Shown here: in pieces, positions 61,601 to 64,000 of the stretch | Numbering within the stretch: position 1 is the stretch's first letter | How the letters are laid out: every line of letters starts with the position of its first letter | Assembly: GCA_003586115.2 (NCBI GenBank) | Contig: QVOM02000119.1 | Coordinates: 51,299,428 to 51,363,427 of the forward strand | Length of the DNA: 64,000 nt | Direction of reading: 5' to 3' | Origin: Salvator merianae | Lineage: Eukaryota > Chordata > Lepidosauria > Squamata > Teiidae | Translations under genes and position numbers: made by a program | The notes under the pieces: model-generated | The model's input: only the letters and a program-made list of their open reading frames with translations | Databases searched by the model: none | What the model was told of the DNA's origin: nothing

Positions 61601-63836
61601 CACTTTGAGCAATGGGGAGGGGCAGAGAGGCTGAGGAAGGGATGATCATGCTTGGTAGGAGTGATTGCTTTTCTCTTGGCTTCTCTGCTCTCCCACCTGC
61701 TTTCTCTTTACTAAGAGCAGAAGTATAGGGTAGAGAAATGAGGATTCAGCAGTATCCCAGGAGCCCAGGCATTAAGCAGTTCAGTTCGCTGCACTCCATA
61801 CTGCCAAACTTCCTTTGTTCTCCAGCTATATGCAGTCGGAAAGAATGAGGAAAGGCCTGGCATCATCTGTCCTCACATCATGCAGACTGTTGTCTCCCTG
61901 GCCAAGTAGTTTTGCTGAGACAGAATGGGAATGCCATTGATTGTACAAGTGCATGGTATCTAATGCCACATTTGCACTCAGAGTGATCCTTTCCAAAGAA
62001 AGGATCTGGACTGCTTACTAACACCTAAAAGCTGCTCTGGAAAAAAGAGGCATCTTAATGGTTAAGCTGAGAGCAAAAGCTTCCAATAAATTTTTTGCTT
62101 TGAGAGAAAATCCCATTTTCCAATTAGAATGATCCTGAACAGGACAATTGCCATCATAGGTGTGTCTCAAATGGACACTAGCGTAGTGATTCATACATCT
62201 GCCAAAGGAACCATAAAGATATCAGAAACAAATAGTATTTTAACTATAGGAAAGGCGATAGCTAATTTTGCTGGGAAGCCCCATTCCTTCGCTATCATGT
62301 TTTAGAGTGCGTTACAGATGGGACCGTCTTGCTGATTTTGAATAAAGCTAGCATTAAATTTGTCACCTCAGGGGTCATTGCAGCATTTGGCTCCTCCTGA
62401 GTTTTAACATTGAATGTTGACAGAGTTTTAGACAGCAGATGGAGGAAACCATCTACGTCACAAAAAAAAAAAAAATGAGGTAAAGAAAGCGACTGGTTCT
62501 GAATCAAAAACGTTAGAACACTTGCTTTCCTCTTTTTGATGGTTAGCCTCCAAGCATATCACAGAAATGGCTTGTCTCTCTACAGAGGAATGTGAGAACT
62601 CTAAAGGAACAAGTCTTGGGCAAACTGAGGTGGCTGATGAGCAGCACTGGACACAATATTGACTGTGGTTGAGGGGTCTGTGCTGGGATGAACATAGTGG
62701 ACTGCATGTGTTATGTCTTTCTCCCCTAAGATTGTTCCACGGCATGGCATCTTTTGCCATTGTCAAGAGGAGAAAATGGTGGAGGTAATTTTGCCAGGTT
62801 CGCAGCTCCACTACACATGTTAATGGTTGGATCAGCTGAGGAAAGGATAGTATAGACCTTTCAGAGACTGCCAAAAAGAAAGACTTCAAGGCTTGTATTT
62901 GTACAGCCTGTGATTTAGTCAACAGCCATTGAGAAAGCTTGAGGGAGGGAGGAAGTTGGGGCCGTAAACTTAAATAATGTGAGAAACTGTTTGAAACTTG
63001 GGTTAAGGGACAAATACCTGACCTTTCTGGTAGCCCAATGACTTTCACTTTAGAGGCATGGAAATTACTGCAGTTCTATACTGTAGCAGCCTGGGGGCTC
63101 TGAAAAGAGATAAAAAGAAGTTTGAAATATTCCAGAAAATGTCTGAAGTGGAAGAGCAGAGGAACTGGGATTGAATATGCATAGTTTCGCTTTTATAATC
63201 AGTTTCCTCTGGTGCTGTTGCTGTTGCTGGAGCAGAGGCTATGCCCAGTATCTGTGGTTTTCACATTCTGTCTTCCAAGAAGGAAGGGTGGTTTATTGTA
63301 AATATCTGACAGCCCATCTTATCAGGTCATCCAACACTGAAGTCAAAGTGAAAGTTACAGTGCCAGGGCTCCAAAACTACTGGTGTCTTTTTTAATATTC
63401 TGAGTAGTAAAAATATTTCAAACCCCCGCTGGTTAAACATTTAGTACTAGGAAGTATTCATACTAATGCTTCAGAAATGTCTGCACAGTCAGATAGTACT
63501 GACAACCAGATTTTAAATGGAATAATCAAGATTCTGTCTTTATATTATTTAATGGTTTTGGTTTTTTTACTATAGAAATTGAAAGAAAAAGAAACTGCTT
63601 TGTGGAAAGCAGAGCAAAATATCATATCAAGAGATAAGGTCATAAATGAACTGAGACTTCGATTGCCAGCATCACTGGAAAGAGAGAAAATAATAGCACA
63701 GCTTGACCAAAAGGAAGATACCCCTCCACATGCTCTGAAAATTGCACATCAGACTATTGCAAATATGCAAGCAAGATTGAATCAAAAAGAGGAAGTATTG
63801 AAAAAGTACCAGTATCTCTTAGCTAAAGCCAGAGAG
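4374..63836 (+). CDS. CEP290: CEP290, centrosomal protein 290 (5' 36 coding exons; gene continues past the window)
   Basis: CEP290 is a very long coiled-coil protein of centriolar satellites and of the ciliary transition zone, where it links axonemal microtubules to the membrane and gates protein entry to the cilium; human mutations cause Joubert, Meckel and Leber disease. Here 36 spliced exons give 5,388 coding bases (1,796 codons) from ATG 4374. The translation tracks human CEP290 throughout: the start reads [16 protein letters not shown] against human MPPNINWKEIMKVDPD. Nearly invariant blocks include [60 protein letters not shown] and [20 protein letters not shown]. The product is almost entirely heptad coiled coil, with no signal peptide or membrane segment. 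Two exons (19 and 20) add 229 residues without a human counterpart. The reading frame is open through all exons, so the gene looks intact. The window ends after the equivalent of human exon 35. Confidence 0.97.
4476..4745. repeat. Intron 2 with (AT)n microsatellite at 4621-4653
   Basis: Short intron whose only notable content is a 33-base pure AT run. A T-poor acceptor (gctcag) ends it. Confidence 0.8.
4746..4823 (+). CDS. CEP290: CEP290 exon 3, residues 35-60
   Basis: 26 codons between ctcag and gtcagt. [13 protein letters not shown] matches human VIHLFRITQSLMK. 78 bases and phase 0-0, as in human. Confidence 0.93.
4824..5092. other. Intron 3, left flank of the DIRS element
   Basis: AT-rich sequence without recognisable content, ending at the left inverted terminal repeat of the DIRS-like element. 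Confidence 0.5.
5093..5206 (+). repeat. Left inverted terminal repeat of DIRS-like element
   Basis: Begins ggacttgtatcatgtgttac and continues through accttcacttgcttcac and gcttactacctcagtcc. The same series is found in reverse complement at 10770-10883, with scattered mismatches and small indels. Inverted termini are typical of DIRS elements, which lack LTRs in direct orientation. Confidence 0.7.
5976..6017. repeat. Perfect 42-bp palindrome
   Basis: The 21 bases ttccaccatagaac... read identically on the opposite strand through the centre AATT at 5995-5998, with no spacer and no mismatch. It lies in the gag-like part of the DIRS relic. Confidence 0.95.
7695..9898 (+). mobile_element. CR1 LINE, 5'-truncated, nested in the DIRS element
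   Basis: ORF2 remnant of a chicken-repeat-1 non-LTR retrotransposon. An uninterrupted frame of 471 codons (7942-9357) covers the end of the endonuclease linker and the reverse transcriptase: YLDFSKAFD near 8765, [14 protein letters not shown] near 8938, and the catalytic FADD at 9028-9039. A second frame (9378-9824, 148 codons) carries the C-terminal domain with [13 protein letters not shown] and [11 protein letters not shown]. The break between them is a 7-base deletion near 9339 relative to the copy at 44011-45438. The 3' end has the diagnostic repeat attctatgattctatgattc. Upstream of the ATG, CR1 ORF2 can still be followed back to about 7700 in shifted frames. Not a host gene. Confidence 0.93.
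9985..10046. repeat. (TTCC)n microsatellite
   Basis: About 15 tandem TTCC units just downstream of the CR1 3' end. The open frames across it on both strands are artefacts of the repeat. Confidence 0.95.
10770..10883 (-). repeat. Right inverted terminal repeat of DIRS-like element
   Basis: Reverse-complement partner of 5093-5206. It contains ggactgaggtagtaag, ctgctatgcag and aagcaagtgaaggtaac, and ends in acatgtcc. Confidence 0.7.
10884..11699. other. Intron 3, right flank
   Basis: AT-rich sequence without a recognised element, ending in the exon 4 acceptor (tttttattgtag). Confidence 0.5.
11700..11769 (+). CDS. CEP290: CEP290 exon 4, residues 61-84
   Basis: ALEEVEKAG is identical to the human segment. 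70 bases, ending one base into a codon, as in human. Donor gtattt. Confidence 0.95.
11770..12725. other. Intron 4: nothing recognised
   Basis: AT-rich, without open frames of note or identifiable repeats. Confidence 0.5.
12726..12772 (+). CDS. CEP290: CEP290 exon 5, residues 84-99
   Basis: 47 bases between aatag and gtatgt. [16 protein letters not shown] against human ENQLKTKVMKLENELE. Too short for ordinary ORF detection; found by phase and homology. Confidence 0.93.
12773..14441. other. Intron 5 with an old CR1 tail
   Basis: Contains the CR1 fragment at 13216-13360. The remainder, including a pyrimidine/purine-mixed stretch near 14000-14150, is unassigned. Confidence 0.5.
13216..13360 (+). 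mobile_element. Old CR1 3' fragment
   Basis: Diverged match to the CR1 3' region: atctgtggaatcagttacct, then ctcactggaagtatttaa, then ggcctcttccttcaactctg. The element ends in a decayed tgattctgat. Much older than the copy at 7695-9898. Confidence 0.7.
14442..14585 (+). CDS. CEP290: CEP290 exon 6, residues 100-147
   Basis: 48 codons. [20 protein letters not shown] closely matches human, and the exon ends KEKKVNEQ before gtgaca. The acceptor is taken at ttctaag (not the AG three bases later) because it restores the human length of 144 bases. Confidence 0.94.
14586..16071. other. Intron 6, left part
   Basis: Contains the SINE/L2-like tail at 14905-15025. The stretch 15480-16070 is probably decayed DIRS gag leading into the relic that follows, but I cannot show this firmly. 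Confidence 0.4.
14905..15025 (+). repeat. LINE2/SINE-type 3' tail
   Basis: Has the signature gtaagccaccctgggacggc followed by gtatagggcggggtagaaat and an AATAAATAAAT tail. This is a widespread tail of reptile L2-mobilised elements. Related decayed tails occur at 23754, 26404, 46890 and 55830. Confidence 0.6.
16072..18345 (+). mobile_element. Second DIRS-like retrotransposon relic
   Basis: Same order of domains as a DIRS element. A basic gag C-terminus lies at about 16110-16260. The reverse transcriptase spans about 16530-17170, with recognisable [27 protein letters not shown] and [11 protein letters not shown] / HLGALIDT blocks across frames. RNase H is at about 17540-17680 ([17 protein letters not shown]). 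The recombinase spans about 17870-18345: [17 protein letters not shown], then [15 protein letters not shown], then AAFGHRVLQ in another frame. The HxxR part of the recombinase is missing. Stops in every segment mark it as dead. No matching terminal inverted repeats were found; the 5' limit is uncertain. Confidence 0.68.
18463..18722. repeat. Inverted repeat with 20-bp perfect core
   Basis: The left arm 18463-18499 contains tgaaagtccattctagaa. The right arm 18677-18722 contains its reverse complement ttctagaatggactttca. Similarity extends ~35 bases per arm, with a loop of ~180 bases. The right-arm sequence also occurs at 6319-6365 in the first DIRS element. Confidence 0.75.
18842..18895 (+). 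CDS. CEP290: CEP290 exon 7, residues 148-165
   Basis: [18 protein letters not shown], identical to human over all 18 residues. 54 bases, donor gttagt. Confidence 0.97.
19337..19801. mobile_element. Non-autonomous DNA transposon (hAT-like ends)
   Basis: A ~465-bp segment, GC-richer than its surroundings. It begins taggccctttctgcac and ends, on the other strand, ttaggggcctttctgcatag. No coding capacity. The hAT label rests on the style of the termini only; I could not confirm an 8-bp target duplication. Confidence 0.55.
20078..20191. repeat. 15-bp inverted repeat around an 84-base loop
   Basis: aactgtattgtctca at 20078-20092 is the exact reverse complement of tgagacaatacagtt at 20177-20191. 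The surrounding sequence is unassigned. Confidence 0.7.
22031..22055. repeat. Short tandem repeat, 7-bp unit
   Basis: ggctcat repeated about three and a half times. Confidence 0.85.
22189..22209 (+). CDS. CEP290: CEP290 exon 8, 21-base microexon, residues 166-172
   Basis: KKRMKKK between tttgaag and gtaagg, against human NKRLKKK. A seven-codon basic microexon kept at the same place and size as in human. Confidence 0.93.
22380..22532 (+). CDS. CEP290: CEP290 exon 9, residues 173-223
   Basis: 51 codons beginning [16 protein letters not shown] and ending VQYLDEIQ; closely matches human. 153 bases, phase 0-0. Confidence 0.96.
22533..22871. other. Intron 9: nothing recognised
   Basis: 339 bases of AT-rich intron. 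Confidence 0.6.
22872..23054 (+). CDS. CEP290: CEP290 exon 10, residues 224-284
   Basis: 61 codons. [20 protein letters not shown] is identical to human. Heptad-rich. 183 bases as in human. Confidence 0.97.
23055..26069. other. Intron 10: mostly unassigned repeat-like sequence
   Basis: 3 kb. A L2/SINE-type tail on the minus strand lies at 23754-23820. The region 24190-25820 has several medium open frames on the minus strand, the longest of 189 codons at 25250-25819. It is Ser/His/Cys-rich at its start and shows no domain I recognise; it may be a decayed retroelement gag. Confidence 0.4.
23754..23820 (-). repeat. Decayed LINE2/SINE-type tail
   Basis: TTATTTATTTATTT followed by a decayed ctgtctttcaccctaggaaa, the reverse of the tail described at 14905. 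Confidence 0.4.
26070..26159 (+). CDS. CEP290: CEP290 exon 11, residues 285-314
   Basis: 30 codons with [20 protein letters not shown], almost identical to human. 90 bases. Acceptor atttttcag. Confidence 0.96.
26242..26364 (+). CDS. CEP290: CEP290 exon 12, residues 315-355
   Basis: [16 protein letters not shown] and NAQLDADK-type segment (here MAQLDADK). 123 bases as in human. It follows exon 11 after an 82-base intron, the shortest in the window apart from intron 35. Confidence 0.96.
26404..26484 (-). repeat. LINE2/SINE-type tail, minus strand
   Basis: tttatcccaccctataccca, then ggtctcagggcaggttacag: the reverse complement of the common reptile tail with the 'ccctgag' box. Confidence 0.55.
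27216..27488. mobile_element. Short non-autonomous DNA element (MITE-like)
   Basis: Left end aggctgcctccagaag, right end in reverse aggctgcatccagata. About 273 bp, no coding capacity. The ends resemble those of the 120-bp element at 43092-43211. Confidence 0.5.
28978..29101 (+). CDS. CEP290: CEP290 exon 13, residues 356-397
   Basis: [20 protein letters not shown] against human GIQERDSQIKMLTEQVEQYT. 124 bases, leaving one base of a split codon, as in human. Donor gtgagc. Confidence 0.96.
29102..31196. other. Intron 13
   Basis: Mostly unassigned. 30538-30800 has a short DIRS recombinase-like remnant. 29640-30060 may be another decayed repeat. Confidence 0.45.
30538..30800 (+). mobile_element. 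Possible DIRS recombinase fragment
   Basis: A + strand frame reads [10 protein letters not shown], a stop, then RAAALSI, and later [17 protein letters not shown]. The order and spacing resemble the recombinase blocks VACLTAIAS...DLAPLSI and SSFHRSQEI of the relic at 17870-18050. Weak and short. Confidence 0.35.
31197..31369 (+). CDS. CEP290: CEP290 exon 14, residues 397-454
   Basis: 173 bases, one codon longer than the human exon. [20 protein letters not shown] matches human well, while the first ~22 residues are diverged from human. Acceptor tttttaaag, donor gtatgt. Confidence 0.93.
31370..32058. other. Intron 14: nothing recognised
   Basis: A minus-strand frame of 153 codons (31511-31972) has no recognised domain and no codon structure I would trust. 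Confidence 0.5.
32059..32221 (+). CDS. CEP290: CEP290 exon 15, residues 455-509
   Basis: [19 protein letters not shown] ... [20 protein letters not shown]; near-identical to human over the second half. 163 bases, ending one base into a codon. Confidence 0.96.
32222..32755. other. Intron 15: nothing recognised
   Basis: 534 bases of AT-rich intron. Confidence 0.6.
32756..32856 (+). CDS. CEP290: CEP290 exon 16, residues 509-542
   Basis: [20 protein letters not shown] then [13 protein letters not shown]. 101 bases as in human. Donor gtaagt. Confidence 0.96.
32985..33203. mobile_element. Short inverted-terminal DNA element in intron 16
   Basis: Left end ttaggctgtgttcagacat, right end in reverse taaggctgtgttcacacaca. 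About 219 bp, non-coding. It fills about half of intron 16. Confidence 0.55.
33307..33394 (+). CDS. CEP290: CEP290 exon 17, residues 543-572
   Basis: [20 protein letters not shown] against human IESLEEERLDLKKKIRQMAQ. 88 bases. Donor gtaagc. Confidence 0.95.
33395..34135. other. Intron 17: nothing recognised
   Basis: 741 bases. A short + frame (33702-33914) is not spliced into the gene and has no recognised content. Confidence 0.6.
34136..34248 (+). CDS. CEP290: CEP290 exon 18, residues 572-609
   Basis: The sequence is weakly conserved ([17 protein letters not shown] against human LTTEDLNLTENISQGD), but position, 113-base length and phase equal human exon 18. Ends in phase 0 before gtaaac. 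In human the next residues are NEFLSREL; here two extra exons come first. Confidence 0.9.
34249..35692. other. Intron 18 with a probable L1 3' remnant
   Basis: 1.44 kb. Part of it (34520-35030) looks like a LINE-1 tail. 35040-35690 is unassigned. Confidence 0.45.
34520..35030 (+). mobile_element. Possible LINE-1 3' end
   Basis: A + frame with [19 protein letters not shown] and a following [10 protein letters not shown] resembles the C-terminal part of L1 ORF2. It is followed by a long AT-rich untranslated stretch and an A-rich end. Family assignment by eye only. Confidence 0.35.
35693..36286 (+). CDS. CEP290: CEP290 exon 19, 198-codon exon without human counterpart, residues 610-807
   Basis: A strong acceptor (ttatttcttttcag) and a donor (GAG|gtgaga) bound an open frame of 594 bases, phase 0-0, in the CEP290 reading frame. 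The first ~65 residues are acidic and Ser/Thr-rich. Residues 66-84 of the exon form a basic cluster ([17 protein letters not shown]). The middle is rich in Pro, Gly, Asp and Glu and looks disordered. The last ~20 residues ([17 protein letters not shown]) return to coiled coil. Human CEP290 as I know it passes directly from exon 18 to the equivalent of exon 21. It may be an exon lost in mammals or gained in sauropsids. No transcript evidence here, but an open frame of this size in an AT-rich intron with good splice sites is unlikely by chance. Confidence 0.85.
36287..36600. other. Intron 19: nothing recognised
   Basis: 314 bases, AT-rich, ending in attctttag. Confidence 0.6.
36601..36693 (+). 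CDS. CEP290: CEP290 exon 20, 31-codon exon without human counterpart, residues 808-838
   Basis: [13 protein letters not shown], then [14 protein letters not shown], between cttttag-type acceptor (ttctttag) and donor gtagtt. 93 bases, phase 0-0. It continues the coiled-coil character of the end of exon 19 and joins it to the conserved exon 21. Weaker than exon 19 because it is short, but without it the heptad run from exon 19 would stop abruptly. Confidence 0.72.
36694..36996. other. Intron 20: nothing recognised
   Basis: 303 bases, AT-rich with a short C run. Confidence 0.6.
36997..37081 (+). CDS. CEP290: CEP290 exon 21 (human exon 19), residues 839-867
   Basis: [20 protein letters not shown] against human NEFLSRELIEKERDLERSRT, then VIAKFQSK. 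85 bases as in human. Donor gtaagt. Confidence 0.96.
37363..37505 (+). CDS. CEP290: CEP290 exon 22 (human exon 20), residues 867-914
   Basis: [20 protein letters not shown], then [16 protein letters not shown], nearly identical to human. 143 bases. Confidence 0.97.
37506..38465. other. Intron 22: nothing recognised
   Basis: 960 bases, AT-rich, with no recognised repeat. Confidence 0.5.
38466..38630 (+). CDS. CEP290: CEP290 exon 23 (human exon 21), residues 915-969; GC donor
   Basis: [20 protein letters not shown] matches human exactly, and the exon ends QLAKANAK against human QLAKANLK. The human length of 165 bases is reached only if the intron begins with GC (AAG|gcacgt). The nearest GT, four bases later, would shift the frame into exon 24. 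Confidence 0.93.
38631..39574. other. Intron 23 (GC-AG type)
   Basis: 944 bases starting gcacgt and ending tttctgtgtttcag. The segment 38850-39280 is GC-richer than its flanks and may be a decayed repeat, not identified. Confidence 0.6.
39575..39724 (+). CDS. CEP290: CEP290 exon 24 (human exon 22), residues 970-1019
   Basis: [20 protein letters not shown], then [16 protein letters not shown] block ([16 protein letters not shown]). 150 bases, phase 0-0. Confidence 0.95.
39725..40251. other. Intron 24: nothing recognised
   Basis: 527 bases, AT-rich. Confidence 0.6.
40252..40367 (+). CDS. CEP290: CEP290 exon 25 (human exon 23), residues 1020-1058
   Basis: [20 protein letters not shown], then [12 protein letters not shown]. 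116 bases, ending two bases into a codon. Donor gtatga. Confidence 0.95.
40368..42366. other. Intron 25: nothing firmly recognised
   Basis: 2 kb. Open frames at 40418-40723 and 41071-41304 have no recognised domains. The stretch 41750-42150 is GC-richer and may be a decayed repeat. Confidence 0.45.
42367..42469 (+). CDS. CEP290: CEP290 exon 26 (human exon 24), residues 1058-1092
   Basis: [20 protein letters not shown] against human SEKETWKTESKTIKEEKRKL. 103 bases as in human. Less conserved than its neighbours. Donor gtaagt. Confidence 0.93.
43092..43211. mobile_element. 120-bp MITE-like element
   Basis: Starts gggctgcatccagacatcat and ends with the near-perfect reverse complement (gatgtctggatgcagccc), with arms of about 30 bp. 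No coding capacity. Related by its ends to 27216-27488. Confidence 0.75.
44011..45438 (-). mobile_element. CR1 LINE, 5'-truncated, antisense to CEP290
   Basis: The 3' end faces left (aatcatagaatcatagagtt). Reading leftward from 45438, the reverse transcriptase frame of 352 codons (45408-44350) has [29 protein letters not shown] and FADDTKL. The frame is then broken by one missing base near 44370 (tagctgcag where the copy at 61021 has tagcctgcag). The C-terminal part continues to 44084. Very similar to the copies at 7695-9898 and 61021-61549, hence a young family. Confidence 0.93.
46276..46302. repeat. Poly-C then (AC)n tract
   Basis: 15 C residues followed by six AC units. Confidence 0.95.
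46556..46786 (+). CDS. CEP290: CEP290 exon 27 (human exon 25), residues 1093-1169
   Basis: 77 codons. [20 protein letters not shown] against human SRKITVLQVNEKSLIRQYTT, and the exon ends [10 protein letters not shown]. 231 bases. Confidence 0.96.
46890..46975 (+). repeat. LINE2/SINE-type tail
   Basis: tttattgctgtcacccatcc, then aggtatagggcgagatgaaa and an AAATAAATAAAAT tail; same family as 14905-15025. Confidence 0.5.
47144..47260 (-). mobile_element. Old CR1/L3-type 3' end, minus strand
   Basis: aataagaacaaaagaattta, then gatctgttggactggaccag. In reverse this resembles the 3' end of the copy ending near 59100 (ctagatgga...cttatgttctta). Confidence 0.5.
47413..47680 (-). mobile_element. Old CR1 3' fragment, minus strand
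   Basis: agaaccatagaaccatggag is the decayed tail, followed by ggattcactaaaccatccct, ccttcttca-type and cataggacatggtt blocks in the order seen at 44011-44500. Clearly more diverged than the young copies. Confidence 0.8.
47789..47962 (+). CDS. CEP290: CEP290 exon 28 (human exon 26), residues 1170-1227
   Basis: [20 protein letters not shown], then [20 protein letters not shown]. 174 bases as in human. Confidence 0.97.
47963..48349. other. Intron 28: nothing recognised
   Basis: 387 bases. Confidence 0.6.
48350..48461 (+). CDS. CEP290: CEP290 exon 29 (human exon 27), residues 1228-1265
   Basis: [20 protein letters not shown], then [13 protein letters not shown]. 112 bases, phase 0 to 1. Donor gtgagt. 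Confidence 0.96.
48462..51844. other. Intron 29
   Basis: 3.4 kb. An (AT)n run near 48766-48782; a L2-like fragment at 48990-49110; unassigned AT-rich sequence to 50300; possible decayed DIRS gag at about 51050-51600 on the + strand (an acidic [13 protein letters not shown] stretch), not firm. Confidence 0.4.
48990..49110 (+). mobile_element. Possible LINE2 3' fragment
   Basis: cctgcctctggaatgctctt followed by a ttaaaaacattcttgtttgccaaggct-like stretch is the style of the reptile L2 3' end. By eye only. Confidence 0.35.
51845..52050 (+). CDS. CEP290: CEP290 exon 30 (human exon 28), residues 1265-1333
   Basis: [20 protein letters not shown] is identical to human. The exon ends [16 protein letters not shown]. 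206 bases. The donor gttggc is weak, but phase and length demand it. Confidence 0.96.
52051..52859. other. Intron 30, left part: nothing recognised
   Basis: About 800 bases of ordinary intron. Confidence 0.5.
52860..54290 (+). mobile_element. Third DIRS-like relic (gag and start of reverse transcriptase)
   Basis: A gag-like stretch at about 53187-53335 reads [20 protein letters not shown], then FILRAAIM and LHWLDDLL. A reverse transcriptase start at about 54164-54232 reads [19 protein letters not shown], the first catalytic-Asp motif of the family. The rest of the enzyme, RNase H and recombinase are absent. Many stops. Sense to CEP290. Boundaries uncertain. Confidence 0.6.
54390..54541 (+). 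CDS. CEP290: CEP290 exon 31 (human exon 29), residues 1334-1384
   Basis: [20 protein letters not shown] against human TKINLDAQKVEQMLRDELAD. 152 bases, ending two bases into a codon. Confidence 0.96.
54542..56030. other. Intron 31
   Basis: 1.5 kb with T/G-rich simple sequence at about 54990-55028 and a decayed L2/SINE-type tail at 55830-55900. The purine-rich stretch 55320-55600 is unassigned. Confidence 0.5.
55830..55900 (+). repeat. Decayed LINE2/SINE-type tail
   Basis: ttattgtgacccaccctgaa, then cttcaggtaaataaataaa. Confidence 0.5.
56031..56142 (+). CDS. CEP290: CEP290 exon 32 (human exon 30), residues 1384-1421
   Basis: [20 protein letters not shown], then [13 protein letters not shown]. 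112 bases as in human. Confidence 0.96.
56370..56825 (+). CDS. CEP290: CEP290 exon 33 (human exon 31), residues 1422-1573
   Basis: The second longest coding exon in the window (456 bases, 152 codons, as in human). [40 protein letters not shown] and [19 protein letters not shown] are close to human. The donor gtttaa is weak. Translation through the donor meets a stop at once, so splicing is needed. Confidence 0.97.
56826..59484. other. Intron 33
   Basis: 2.7 kb. The right half is a CR1/L3-type LINE tail (58078-59104). 56826-58077 is unassigned. Confidence 0.5.
58078..59104 (+). mobile_element. CR1/L3-type LINE 3' part
   Basis: A decayed reverse transcriptase with [11 protein letters not shown] (catalytic ADD near 58140), then [10 protein letters not shown] at about 58484-58513, and a 3' end with gttggactagatggattatg and gtcttatgttctta. 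Belongs to a different, older CR1 lineage from the copies at 7695 and 44011. Stops and shifts throughout. Confidence 0.8.
59485..59649 (+). CDS. CEP290: CEP290 exon 34 (human exon 32), residues 1574-1628
   Basis: 55 codons. [14 protein letters not shown] is identical to human, and the exon ends [10 protein letters not shown]. 165 bases. Confidence 0.97.
59705..59894 (-). mobile_element. tRNA-derived SINE with ACA-type tail
   Basis: On the minus strand it starts with a tRNA-like head. A box A-like tagctcaatggtag lies at 59883-59870, and a box B-like ggttgccagttcagttccc at 59847-59829. A tRNA-unrelated body follows (ccaagaaaactgtatagagg; ccacgactcagaataacc) and ends in an acaacaacat tail. The architecture matches the ACA-tailed tRNA-derived SINEs described in squamates. 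Confidence 0.72.
60003..60110 (+). CDS. CEP290: CEP290 exon 35 (human exon 33), residues 1629-1664
   Basis: [20 protein letters not shown], then [16 protein letters not shown]. 108 bases as in human. Confidence 0.96.
60202..60336 (+). CDS. CEP290: CEP290 exon 36 (human exon 34), residues 1665-1709
   Basis: [20 protein letters not shown], then [10 protein letters not shown]. 135 bases. Donor gtaagt. Confidence 0.96.
60337..63575. other. Intron 36
   Basis: 3.2 kb with a young CR1 tail (61021-61549) and an A13 run near 62461. The stretch 62280-63050 has a minus-strand open frame of 196 codons without a recognised domain; it may be a decayed retroelement. Confidence 0.45.
61021..61549 (-). mobile_element. 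CR1 LINE 3' fragment, antisense, young
   Basis: Starts agaatcatagagttggaagg on the left and covers only the C-terminal ORF2 domain, with an open frame for about 150 codons ([13 protein letters not shown] to [11 protein letters not shown]). Nearly identical to 44011-44540 and to the + copy at 9378-9898. Heavily 5'-truncated. Confidence 0.93.
63576..63836 (+). CDS. CEP290: CEP290 exon 37 (human exon 35), residues 1710-1796; last exon in window
   Basis: [15 protein letters not shown], then [20 protein letters not shown] and VLKKYQ, close to human. 261 bases, two codons shorter than human because of a small gap in the variable segment after EKIIAQL. Donor gtatgt. Confidence 0.96.
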
Positions 63837-64000
63837 GTATGTGCAATGTAAAATGCATAAAATAATAAGTAAGGGCTTTTGAACTTAAATATTTTATTGA
63901 AATTTCTAAATGCTTTCAGGAGTGGTTCTTGTTAGAGAATTTTGGGCTTTATAATGTTCATGTAGAATTTCCAAAGATAAGAACTGATACTTTCAGATGA
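63837..64000. other. Start of intron 37
   Basis: AT-rich intron; the gene continues beyond the window. Confidence 0.7.

Noticed and set aside
1..64000. Prokaryotic features (operons, CRISPR arrays, riboswitches, attachment sites)
   Set aside because: The window is a spliced vertebrate gene; nothing of this kind is seen.

Overview
The window is a stretch of a vertebrate nuclear genome and holds the 5' half of one very long gene on the + strand. I identify it as CEP290 (centrosomal protein 290 / NPHP6), a large coiled-coil protein of the centrosome and the ciliary transition zone. The identification rests on 36 coding exons running from the initiator ATG (4374) to a donor site at 63836. They encode 1,796 codons that align collinearly with the first ~1,568 residues of human CEP290 as I remember it. 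Of the 34 exons with a human counterpart, 32 have exactly the length I expect from the human gene, and every boundary has the expected phase. The rest of the protein (roughly the last third) lies beyond the window. No other protein-coding host gene is visible.

Organism: probably a sauropsid, most likely a squamate reptile. The introns carry CR1 LINEs with typical 3' ends, CR1/L3-type LINE tails, DIRS-like tyrosine-recombinase retrotransposons, a tRNA-derived SINE with an ACA-repeat tail, Tc1/mariner remnants and several short inverted-repeat elements. I cannot name the species.

Layout: 1-345 is a CpG-rich edge, probably promoter and/or non-coding exon 1. 346-4337 is intron 1, with a dead Tc1-like transposon. 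4374-4823 holds coding exons 2-3. 4824-11699 is dominated by a DIRS-like element with inverted terminal repeats, itself split by a CR1 LINE. 11700-14585 holds exons 4-6. 14586-18841 contains a second DIRS-like relic. 18842-29101 holds exons 7-13. 31197-34248 holds exons 14-18. 35693-36693 holds two exons (198 and 31 codons) that have no counterpart in the human protein I know. 36997-48461 holds exons 21-29, with a CR1 copy in intron 26. 51845-63836 holds exons 30-37, with further DIRS, CR1/L3, SINE and CR1 material between them.

The most interesting points are the 229-residue phase-0 insertion between the human exon 18 and exon 19 positions, a GC-AG intron after exon 23, an out-of-frame uORF overlapping the CEP290 start codon, the CR1-in-DIRS nest with ~110-bp inverted termini, and a perfect 42-bp palindrome inside the DIRS element. 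I found no evidence of a novel multi-gene system; this is an ordinary single-gene region with a rich transposon record.
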